This document shows, piece by piece, positions 18,838 to 26,592 of a stretch of 64,000 nt of DNA (position 1 is the first letter of the stretch; each line of letters begins with the position of its first letter). The stretch covers positions 191,001 through 255,000 of the forward strand of contig JAPZTW010000004.1 in assembly GCA_027533105.1 (NCBI GenBank), in the 5' to 3' direction. A program made the translations under genes and the position numbers. The stretch is from Sphingomonadaceae bacterium (GTDB lineage Bacteria > Pseudomonadota > Alphaproteobacteria > Sphingomonadales > Sphingomonadaceae). Below the pieces are notes generated by a model. It worked only from the letters and a program-made list of their open reading frames with translations, made no database searches and was not told the DNA's origin.

Positions 18838-18873
18838 GGCGCGGACCATGCCATGGACCACGCCTTGGACCAC
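18838..18873. repeat. Three tandem 12-bp repeats upstream of ggt
   Basis: On the minus strand three near-identical 12-mers run in succession: GTGGTCCAAGGC, GTGGTCCATGGC and ATGGTCCGCGCC, about 77-112 bases upstream of the ggt start. They could be an iterated protein-binding site or simple slippage. Confidence 0.6.
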
Positions 18874-18894
18874 TTGGGCCACAGTCCAGGGGCA

Positions 18895-18922
18895 AGAAAA
18901 AGCGCCGGTTCGGCCGGGCGCG
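18895..18922 (-). terminator. Intrinsic terminator after the small membrane gene at 19029-19385
   Basis: On the minus strand, a GC stem (GCGCCCGG / CCGGCGC, one bulged base, loop CCGAA) is followed by TTTTTCTT. It lies about 107 bases past the stop of the 118-aa membrane-protein gene. Confidence 0.7.
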
Positions 18923-19028
18923 AAAATGGCGGTCCGGGGCGGGCGGCGCGGGGTGTCATGACGGGCGGATCATGCCACATTGCCGCCGTTTAGGAAAAAG
19001 GCTGGCCGCAGAGCCGGTTGCTGATCGA

Positions 19029-19385
19029 TCAGCGCAGGCTGGACCAGTTGCGCCCCATGACAAATGCAAAGCCGCCAATCACCAAGGCCAGCGCCAGACC
19101 CGCCGCCACCCACAGGGTGACCGGATAAGGCCCGGTAAAGGCCAGCGCCACGCCCGCCCCGGCAATCAGCGAAGCGGCAAACAGCCAGGCCCCCGCCCGC
19201 CGCCCGCGCAGCAACAGCAGCCCCGCGATCACACCGGCCAGCTTGAGGCACCCGAAGGTCAGCCACAGGCCCGGCGCATAGCGCGGATCGCCCAGGGCCA
19301 GGCTGACGCCATTGGCCGCCACGCCAATCGTGTGTGAGCCGACGATCAGCCATGCGATCGTGCGAACTGTGCTGTTTGCGGTCAT
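19029..19385 (-). CDS. Small four-TM membrane protein of unknown function
   Basis: The 118-aa protein has four hydrophobic segments (near residues 6-25, 37-55, 60-78 and 86-107) and no visible catalytic motif. The ATG at 19385 (MTANSTVRTIAWL) was chosen over an upstream start because it begins the first TM. A U-rich terminator at 18895-18922 follows. It is divergent from the DsbB-like gene. Confidence 0.7.
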   Translation of the reverse strand: MTANSTVRTIAWLIVGSHTIGVAANGVSLALGDPRYAPGLWLTFGCLKLAGVIAGLLLLRGRRAGAWLFAASLIAGAGVALAFTGPYPVTLWVAAGLALALVIGGFAFVMGRNWSSLR

Positions 19386-19566
19386 TGCAATCTCATCCCC
19401 GGCCAGCGCCGCGTCGCGCGACAACAGCATAGTGCGCGGGAAGACGAAAACGGTTCATCGCTGCCACGGTTCTTTGGCAGTGTTCCACATCCATCAAGGG
19501 ACATTGCCCAAGGCGGGCACGAGGCCTATCGTCCGCGTAACAATGTCACATCGGGAGGGTTCGTCC

Positions 19567-19977
19567 ATGTCGCCATTCGCCGCCGACTTTCTGGAGACAA
19601 ACCGCAGGCTGCTGGCGATCCTTGCGATCATCGTCTCGCTTGCAACCTGGGGCGCCGATCTGGCGCAATGGGTCTATCAATGCCCCTATTGCCGGGTGCA
19701 GCGCAGCGCCATCGGCGTGATCGGGGTTATCCTGTTGCTGCCATTCTATCACCACTGGATCTTGCGGATGATCGGCAGCGCCGTGGGAGCGCTGGGGCTG
19801 GTCGTGGCCGCCAACCAGAATTTCAGCCATATCGCGCGCATGCACCGGGGCAAGTTCGAGTGGGGCGACCAGTGGTTCATCCACCCGTGGCTGCTTTCTG
19901 GCATTGCCCTGTTCATCCTCACGGCGCTGCTGATGATGCTGTGGTCGCGGCCGCAAGGCACGGCGACTGTCACCTAG
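19567..19977 (+). CDS. DsbB-like small membrane protein with a single CPYC pair
   Basis: The 136-aa protein has four TM helices. Directly after helix 1 it carries CPYCRVQR (Cys39, Cys42, Gln45-Arg46), matching the CxxCxxxR quinone-reactive site of DsbB at the same place in the fold. Unlike classical DsbB there is no second cysteine pair in the second periplasmic loop, which instead holds FEWGDQWFIH. It may be a divergent thiol oxidoreductase or have lost electron relay; function is inferred from topology only. A GGGAGG ribosome site precedes the ATG at 19567. Confidence 0.6.
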   Translation: MSPFAADFLETNRRLLAILAIIVSLATWGADLAQWVYQCPYCRVQRSAIGVIGVILLLPFYHHWILRMIGSAVGALGLVVAANQNFSHIARMHRGKFEWGDQWFIHPWLLSGIALFILTALLMMLWSRPQGTATVT

Positions 19978-20020
19978 ACCGATGTCTGATAGGTCGCCGC
20001 CAAGAAGCTGAAATGCTTCG

Positions 20021-21832
20021 TTATGGCTGGCGCGGCCCCTTGCGGTGCGGCTTGGGCTTGCCCTTGAAGGGCGGGCGGCCGCCGCCGGGGCGCGGGCCAC
20101 GGTCGTTGCCGCGATCATTGTTGCGATCCGGGCGCTGCGGGCCTCTGGGCCGGTTCTCCCGCGCGGCGTCGCGCGGGGTTTCGGGGGAGAGGTCGATGGT
20201 GATCCCGCTCTCGTCCTCGCTGCCGGGATTGGCGGTGCGGGCGACGGCGGCGCGGAACCTGGCTTCGAGCGCGCGGGGGATCTGGAAGAAGGTTTCGTTC
20301 GCGGCAATGCGGATCGCGCCGATCTCGTTGCGGGTCACGTGGCCGCGGCGGCAGAGCAGCGGCAGCAGCCAGCGCGGATCGGCGTTGTGGCGGCGGCCAA
20401 TGTCCATCCGGAACCAGACGGTATCGTCAAAGCCCTCGCGGTGATGCGCGGGCCGCGCCTGGCGATCGGGCTTCACGCGGGCCGAGAGGTCGATCAGCTC
20501 TTCGGGTTCGGGCAGGCGGCTGGCATGGGCGCGGACCAGCGCGAGCGCCAGCTCCTCCGGGTCCATGGTCGCGAGCAGGCGGCCAGCGAGTTCGCTTTCG
20601 GCCTCGCTCGGCTCGATCGGCTGGGTCAGCGTGGCGATCAGGCGTTCGTGATCCTGGGCGCGGATTGCCGCGGGGCCGGGGACGTCCATCCATTCGGCAT
20701 CGATCCGCGCGCCGCGCAGCATCATCTCCACCCGGCGGCGGCGCGGGTAGGGGACGATCAGGACAGCGGTGCCCTTCTTGCCGGCGCGCCCCGTGCGGCC
20801 CGAGCGGTGCTGCAGCGCTTCGGCATCGCGCGGAATCTCGACGTGGATGACGAGGCTCAATGAGGCGATGTCGATCCCGCGCGCGGCGACGTCGGTCGCC
20901 ACGCAAACCCGGGCGCGCTTGTCGCGCAGCGCCTGCAGCGCCTGGTTGCGCTCGTTCTGACTGTGCTCGCCCGACAGGGCCACGGCCGCAAAGCCGCGCT
21001 CGACCAGGGTGGCGTGAAGGTGGCGGACATTGTCGCGCGTGGCGCAGAACAGCATGGCCGTCTCCGCCTCGTGGAAGCGCAGCAGGTTGACCACCGCGTT
21101 CTCGATGTCGGAGGGCGAGACGGTGACCACCTGATAGGCGATATCGCCGTGGCCCTGTTCGTCACCCACGGTCGAGATGCGCAGGGCATCGTGCTGATAC
21201 CGCTTGGCCAGCGCCACGATCGGCTTGGGCAGGGTGGCCGAAAAGAGCAGGGTGCGGCGCTCGGTCGGCGTCGCGTCGAGCAGTTCCTCAAGGTCTTCGC
21301 GAAAGCCCATGTCGAGCATTTCGTCGGCCTCGTCGAGGACCACGAACTTCAGCGCCGAAAGGTCGAGCGCGCCGCGTTCGAGGTGATCGCGCAGGCGGCC
21401 GGGGGTGCCGACCACGAAATGCGCGCCCTGGTACAGCGAGCGCCGCTCGCGCGAGGGGTCCATCCCGCCGACGCAGGTGGTGACCGTGGCCCCGGTGCCG
21501 GCGAAGAGCCAGGTCAGCTCGCGGCTGACCTGCAGCGCCAGTTCGCGAGTGGGGGCAACGACCAGCGCCAGCGGCGCGCCGGCCGGGGGCAGGGGCTGGC
21601 CAGCGCCGAGCAGTTCGGCACCCATGGCGAGGCCAAAAGCCACCGTCTTGCCCGAACCGGTCCGGGCCGAGACGACGAGGTCGCGGCCCGCCGCTTCGGG
21701 TTCGATCACAGCGGCCTGGACGGCGGTGAGCGCGGCATAGCCCCGCGCGGTCAGCGCGGCGGCGAGCGCAGCGGGGAGGGCGGCGAAGGGCGCGGCATTC
21801 GCTGCGCCAGGCAGCGAGCCTGCGTTGTCCAT
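20021..21832 (-). CDS. DEAD-box RNA helicase with DbpA-type RNA-binding domain
   Basis: The 603-aa helicase probably acts in ribosome assembly or RNA turnover. Motifs in order: Q motif near GYAALTAVQ, I SARTGSGKT, Ia PTRELALQ, II DEADEMLDMGF, III SAT, V VATDVAARGIDI, VI HRSGRTGRAGKKG. A C-terminal domain around RRHNADPRWLLPLLCRRG to IPRALEARF matches the DbpA RNA-binding fold, followed by an Arg/Gly/Pro-rich basic tail. Loss at low temperature is a typical phenotype for the family. Confidence 0.93.
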   Translation of the reverse strand: MDNAGSLPGAANAAPFAALPAALAAALTARGYAALTAVQAAVIEPEAAGRDLVVSARTGSGKTVAFGLAMGAELLGAGQPLPPAGAPLALVVAPTRELALQVSRELTWLFAGTGATVTTCVGGMDPSRERRSLYQGAHFVVGTPGRLRDHLERGALDLSALKFVVLDEADEMLDMGFREDLEELLDATPTERRTLLFSATLPKPIVALAKRYQHDALRISTVGDEQGHGDIAYQVVTVSPSDIENAVVNLLRFHEAETAMLFCATRDNVRHLHATLVERGFAAVALSGEHSQNERNQALQALRDKRARVCVATDVAARGIDIASLSLVIHVEIPRDAEALQHRSGRTGRAGKKGTAVLIVPYPRRRRVEMMLRGARIDAEWMDVPGPAAIRAQDHERLIATLTQPIEPSEAESELAGRLLATMDPEELALALVRAHASRLPEPEELIDLSARVKPDRQARPAHHREGFDDTVWFRMDIGRRHNADPRWLLPLLCRRGHVTRNEIGAIRIAANETFFQIPRALEARFRAAVARTANPGSEDESGITIDLSPETPRDAARENRPRGPQRPDRNNDRGNDRGPRPGGGRPPFKGKPKPHRKGPRQP

Positions 21833-21869
21833 CGCGGTTATGCCACTTCCTTCTTGCGACTGAACGGCA

Positions 21870-23699
21870 TCATGCCGTTTCCTTCTTCCGGGACGCTTTC
21901 TTGCGCTCGTGCGGATCGAGAATCGCCTTGCGCAGCCGGACCGACAGCGGGGTCACTTCGACCATCTCATCGTCGTCGATATAGGCGATGGCCTGTTCCA
22001 GCGTCATGATCCGGGGCGGGGTGAGGCGGATCGCGTCATCCTTGCCGGTCGAGCGGAAGTTCGTCAGCTGCTTGGACTTCATCGGGTTGACTTCAAGGTC
22101 TTCCGGCTTGGCGTTTTCGCCGATGATCATGCCTTCGTAGATCTTGTCCTGCGGGCGCACGAACAGCACGCCGCGATCTTCGAGGCTGTTGAGCGCATAG
22201 CCCACCGCTTCGCCCGCGCAGTTGGAGATCAGCACGCCGTTGGGGCGGCCTTCGATCGCGCCCTTGTAGGGGCCGTACTTCTCGAACAGGCGGTTCATGA
22301 TCCCGGTGCCGCGCGTGTCGGACAGGAATTCGCCGTGGTAGCCGATCAGGCCGCGTGAGGGGGCCGAGAAGGTGATGCGGGTCTTGCCGCCGCCCGAGGG
22401 GCGCATGTCGGTCATTTCCGCCTTGCGCAGCGCCATCTTGTCGATGACCGTGCCCGAATACTCATCGTCCACGTCGATCACGACGGTTTCATAGGGTTCG
22501 GTGCGCTGGCCGTCTTCCTCGCGGAACAGCACGCGCGGGCGGCTGATGCCGAGTTCGAAGCCTTCGCGGCGCATCGTTTCGATCAGGACGCCCAGCTGCA
22601 GTTCGCCGCGCCCGGCCACTTCGAAGCTGTCCTTGTCGGCAGACTCGGTCACGCGGATCGCGACGTTCGATTCCGCTTCGCGCATCAGGCGGTCGCGGAT
22701 CATGCGGCTGGTCACCTTGCTGCCTTCGCGGCCGGCCATCGGGCTGTCGTTCACGGCAAAGCGCATGGAGAGCGTCGGCGGATCGATCGGCTGGGCGAAG
22801 AGCGGCTCGGTCACCGCCGGGTCGCAGATGGTGTTGGCCACGGTCGCCTCGGTCAGGCCGGCCAGCGAGATGATGTCACCGGCGCGGGCTTCCTCGACGG
22901 GGACGCGCTCCAGCCCGCGGAAGGCCATCAGCTTGGAGGCGCGGCCGGTTTCGATCACGTTGCCCTGTGCGTCGAGCGCGTGGATCGGCGAGTTGACCTT
23001 GACCGTGCCCGACTGGACCTTGCCGGTCAGGATGCGGCCGAGGAAGTTGTCGCGATCGAGCAGGGTGACGAGGAACTTGAACGGCCCGTCGACATCGGCG
23101 GCCGGGGCGGGGACGTGATCGACGATCTTCTGGAACAGCGGGGTCAGGTCACCCTCACGGGCGTCCTGGTCCTCGCTGGCATAGCCGTTGCGGCCCGAGG
23201 CATAGAGCACCGGGAAATCGCACTGCTCGTCAGTGGCGTCGAGGCTGACGAACAGGTCGAACACCTCGTCCAGCACTTCCTGCGCGCGGCCATCGGGACG
23301 GTCGATCTTGTTGACGACGACGATCGGCTTGAGCCCCAGCGCCAGCGCCTTGCCGGTCACGAACTTGGTCTGCGGCATGGCCCCTTCGGAGCTGTCGACC
23401 AGCAGGATCACGCCATCGACCATCGAGAGGATGCGCTCCACCTCGCCGCCGAAGTCGGCGTGGCCGGGGGTGTCGACGATGTTGATCCGGGTGCCGTTCC
23501 ATTCGACCGAGGTGCACTTGGCCAGGATGGTGATCCCGCGTTCCTTTTCGAGGTCGTTCGAATCCATCGCGCGCTCTTCCACGCGCTGGTTGTCGCGGAA
23601 CGTGCCCGACTGGCGGAACAGCTGGTCGACCAGCGTGGTCTTGCCGTGGTCAACGTGGGCGATAATGGCGATATTGCGCAGGGGCAGCGGGGCGGACAT
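21870..23699 (-). CDS. typA: Ribosome-associated GTPase TypA/BipA
   Basis: The 609-aa translational GTPase of the EF-G-like superfamily acts in ribosome assembly under stress. G1 [16 protein letters not shown]2 GITILAK, G3 [12 protein letters not shown] and G4 NKIDRPDGR are all present, and the C-terminal BipA region ends with a Lys-rich tail [11 protein letters not shown]. It lies upstream of the helicase gene on the same strand, a plausible ribosome-biogenesis pair. Confidence 0.97.
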   Translation of the reverse strand: MSAPLPLRNIAIIAHVDHGKTTLVDQLFRQSGTFRDNQRVEERAMDSNDLEKERGITILAKCTSVEWNGTRINIVDTPGHADFGGEVERILSMVDGVILLVDSSEGAMPQTKFVTGKALALGLKPIVVVNKIDRPDGRAQEVLDEVFDLFVSLDATDEQCDFPVLYASGRNGYASEDQDAREGDLTPLFQKIVDHVPAPAADVDGPFKFLVTLLDRDNFLGRILTGKVQSGTVKVNSPIHALDAQGNVIETGRASKLMAFRGLERVPVEEARAGDIISLAGLTEATVANTICDPAVTEPLFAQPIDPPTLSMRFAVNDSPMAGREGSKVTSRMIRDRLMREAESNVAIRVTESADKDSFEVAGRGELQLGVLIETMRREGFELGISRPRVLFREEDGQRTEPYETVVIDVDDEYSGTVIDKMALRKAEMTDMRPSGGGKTRITFSAPSRGLIGYHGEFLSDTRGTGIMNRLFEKYGPYKGAIEGRPNGVLISNCAGEAVGYALNSLEDRGVLFVRPQDKIYEGMIIGENAKPEDLEVNPMKSKQLTNFRSTGKDDAIRLTPPRIMTLEQAIAYIDDDEMVEVTPLSVRLRKAILDPHERKKASRKKETA

Positions 23700-23852
23700 C
23701 CGGGGGAACTCTCACGACAAAGGAGGGAAGGGCAGCGCTTGTTGCACCGCAACATTGCGCGCGCCCCTAGCCGATGCGGCGTCAAACGGCAAGTGTAGCG
23801 GTGCTTTGTAGGGTATTGGTTTTTCGCAGTCCGGCCGTTAGGGGCGCGGGCC

Positions 23853-26486
23853 ATGAAGAAACTGATCCTGCGCGCCGCCCTGATCGGCGCTTCCGCCCTT
23901 CCCACAATCGCCTATGCCCAGAGCACCCCGGTCGAGGAGGAGGCTCCGCCCGCTCCCGAAGCCGTCGAGGAAGTGGCTGACGGCAACGAGATCATCGTCA
24001 CCGCAACCAAGCGCGAACAGACGCTGCAGGACGTTCCGGTGGCCGTTTCGGTGACCACCGCCGAAACCATCGAGCGCGCCCAGGTCCGCGACCTGAAGGA
24101 CCTGCAGACGCTGGTCCCGGCGCTGCGCGTGTCGCAGCTGCAGTCGAGCGCGAACACCAACTTCATCATCCGCGGCTTCGGCAACGGCGCCAACAACCCG
24201 GGCATCGAACCCTCGGTCGGCGTCTTCGTCGATGGCGTCTATCGCAGCCGCACCGCCGCCCAGATCGGCGATCTGCCCGACGTGCAGCGCGTTGAAGTGC
24301 TGCGCGGCCCGCAGTCGACCATGTTCGGCAAGAACGCCAGCGCCGGCGTGATCTCGATGATCACGCGCGAACCCTCGTTCAACTTTGGCGGCAGCATCGA
24401 AGGCACCTATGGCAACTACGATGCCATGGTGCTCAAGGGCTATGTCACCGGCGGGCTGACCGATACGCTGGCCGCCAGCCTTTCGGCCGGGATCAACAAG
24501 CGCGACGGCTATGTCACCGACCTGGGCTACAATGGCGACAGCAACGAGCGCGACCGCTGGTTCGTGCGCGGCCAGCTGCGGTTCGAGCCGAGCGACGCGC
24601 TCAAGATCCGCCTGATCGCCGATTATGACAAGATCGACGAAGTGTGCTGCGCCGTGGTCAATGTCCGCCGTTCGGGCGCGACCGCCGCGATCGAGGCGCT
24701 GGGCGGCCGGGTCAACAATGCGGCGACCCCGTTTGCCGACGTGACCTATTCGAACTTCCCCTCGACCAACAAGATCGAGAACTGGGGCCTGTCGGGCCAG
24801 GTCGATTACCAGGTCGGCCCGCTCAAGCTGACCTCGATCACCGCCTATCGCAACAGCACCAGCCTGACCAACCAGGACTCCGACTTCACCAGCGCCAACC
24901 TGATCGGCCAGAACGTTGGCGATGTGCAGCTTGATACCTTCACCCAGGAACTGCGGCTCAATGCCAACTTCCTGAACGTGGTCGATATCATGCTGGGCGG
25001 GTTCTATTTCGACGAGAAGGTCAAGTACAAGAACTCGCTGACCTATGGCACGCAGTTCCGCCCCTATGCCGATATCCTGTCGGGCGGGGCGATCGCGCAG
25101 CTTGAATCGCTGATCCTGGGCGTGCCGGTCGGCACCTTCCAGCGGCCGGGCCAGGGCATGTTCGATGACTTCACCATGGACAACACCGCCTGGTCGGTGT
25201 TCGGCAATATCGACGTCCAGCTGGGTGACCGCTTCACCCTGACCCTGGGAGCCAACTACACCAAGGACAAGAAGGACGTCTCCAGCCGGACCGTCAGCAC
25301 CGATACCTTCTCGGCGCTCGATTTCGTGGCGATTGGCGGCGGCGTGATCCGCAACACCGTGATCGCCCAGCAGGTCGGCGCGGCGCTGACCCTGCCCGGC
25401 CCGGCCAATGCCACTCAGATCGCCACCTTCGCCGGTGCCCAGCCCACGATCTACAACACGATCGTGACCGGGGCGACTGCCTTCGCCAATGCGAATGCCA
25501 CCAACCCGGCGGTCAACCCGCTGCTGGGCCTGCGCCCGCTGCAGTTCCTGCCGCCGTTCCTCAACATCCCGAACGCGGTGGAAAGCGGCAAGACCCGCGA
25601 CGGCAAGTGGACCTGGACCGCGCGGCTGGCGATGGACGTGACCGACAGCCTCAACGCCTATGTTTCCTATGCCACCGGGTTCAAGGCCAGCTCGTTCAAC
25701 CTCTCGCGCGATAGCCGCCCGCTGGCGAGCGACCTGCCCGCGCTGCGCACCGCCGGGCTGACCGTGCCGAACCTGACCACCGGTTCGCGCTTTGCCGGGC
25801 CGGAGAATGCCAAGGTGATGGAACTGGGCCTCAAGGCCAACTGGGGCATTGCCAGCGCCAACCTGACGCTGTTCAAGCAGACCATCACCGGCTTCCAGTC
25901 GAACGTCTTCACCGGCACCGGCTTTGCCCTGGCCAATGCCGGCAAGCAGTCGACCGTCGGGGTCGAGTTCGACGGCATGGTCAAGCCAACGAAGTCGCTC
26001 TCGCTCAACCTGGCGATGGTCTATCTCGACCCGCAGTATGACAGCTTCACCGCTTCGGCGCTGGGTGACCTGTCGGGCACCCGGCCGGCCGGGATCCCGG
26101 GCCTGTCGACCACCATCGGCGCGCAGTGGAACAAGGAACTGGCCAATGGCGACCGGCTGATCCTGCGCGGTGACTGGCACTATGAATCCCCGGTCCAGGT
26201 GACCGAGGGGCTGCCGGCCTTCATCCAGCGCAACGCCGTGGGCCAGGTGGTCTCGTACCAGCCGGCCTTCGATGCCGCGCGTCCGTTCCGCCGCGAGGTG
26301 AGCGAGATCAGCGCATCGGCAACCTATGCGCTGATGAATGGTCTGGAATTCACCGTGTGGGGCCGCAACCTCACCAACAACCGCTACCTGGTCGCGATCT
26401 TCGATTCGGTCGCCCAGACGGGTTCGGTCTCGGCCTATCCCAACCAGCCGCGCACTTATGGCGCGTCGGTGCGGTTCAAGTGGTAA
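23853..26486 (+). CDS. TonB-dependent outer-membrane receptor
   Basis: The 877-aa receptor has a signal peptide ending AYAQ (around 23), a Glu/Ala/Pro-rich linker, the TonB-box-like NEIIVTATKREQTLQDVPVA, plug domain with VEVLRGPQSTMFGKNASAGV, and a barrel ending ASVRFKW. It is unrelated in detail to the receptor at 2448-4691. The substrate is unknown. A terminator with a GCAA tetraloop follows at 26528. Confidence 0.95.
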   Translation: MKKLILRAALIGASALPTIAYAQSTPVEEEAPPAPEAVEEVADGNEIIVTATKREQTLQDVPVAVSVTTAETIERAQVRDLKDLQTLVPALRVSQLQSSANTNFIIRGFGNGANNPGIEPSVGVFVDGVYRSRTAAQIGDLPDVQRVEVLRGPQSTMFGKNASAGVISMITREPSFNFGGSIEGTYGNYDAMVLKGYVTGGLTDTLAASLSAGINKRDGYVTDLGYNGDSNERDRWFVRGQLRFEPSDALKIRLIADYDKIDEVCCAVVNVRRSGATAAIEALGGRVNNAATPFADVTYSNFPSTNKIENWGLSGQVDYQVGPLKLTSITAYRNSTSLTNQDSDFTSANLIGQNVGDVQLDTFTQELRLNANFLNVVDIMLGGFYFDEKVKYKNSLTYGTQFRPYADILSGGAIAQLESLILGVPVGTFQRPGQGMFDDFTMDNTAWSVFGNIDVQLGDRFTLTLGANYTKDKKDVSSRTVSTDTFSALDFVAIGGGVIRNTVIAQQVGAALTLPGPANATQIATFAGAQPTIYNTIVTGATAFANANATNPAVNPLLGLRPLQFLPPFLNIPNAVESGKTRDGKWTWTARLAMDVTDSLNAYVSYATGFKASSFNLSRDSRPLASDLPALRTAGLTVPNLTTGSRFAGPENAKVMELGLKANWGIASANLTLFKQTITGFQSNVFTGTGFALANAGKQSTVGVEFDGMVKPTKSLSLNLAMVYLDPQYDSFTASALGDLSGTRPAGIPGLSTTIGAQWNKELANGDRLILRGDWHYESPVQVTEGLPAFIQRNAVGQVVSYQPAFDAARPFRREVSEISASATYALMNGLEFTVWGRNLTNNRYLVAIFDSVAQTGSVSAYPNQPRTYGASVRFKW

Positions 26487-26527
26487 GCTGAAAAAGCTGG
26501 CCGGAAATGAACGCCGGAAATGAACAG

Positions 26528-26553
26528 GGGGGCGGTGCAAACCGTCCCCTTAT
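26528..26553 (+). terminator. Intrinsic terminator with GCAA tetraloop
   Basis: A 9-bp stem (GGGGGCGGT / ACCGTCCCC with one G-U pair) closes a GCAA tetraloop and is followed by TTATT. It lies 42 bases after the TonB receptor stop and separates it from the M16 protease gene. Confidence 0.8.
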
Positions 26554-26592
26554 TCATTGGCTCTTCACAGTGGGCATGCCTATAACCGGGGC

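Noticed and set aside
23761..23847. Inverted GCGCCCCTA / TAGGGGCGC sequences upstream of the second TonB receptor.
   Set aside because: Arms are short, 70 bases apart and of simple composition, so pairing or a regulator site is not supported.
23838..26540. A 900-codon open frame antisense to the second TonB receptor.
   Set aside because: It is the complement of a GC-rich gene with clear domains and has no ribosome site or recognisable motif; long antisense frames are expected here.
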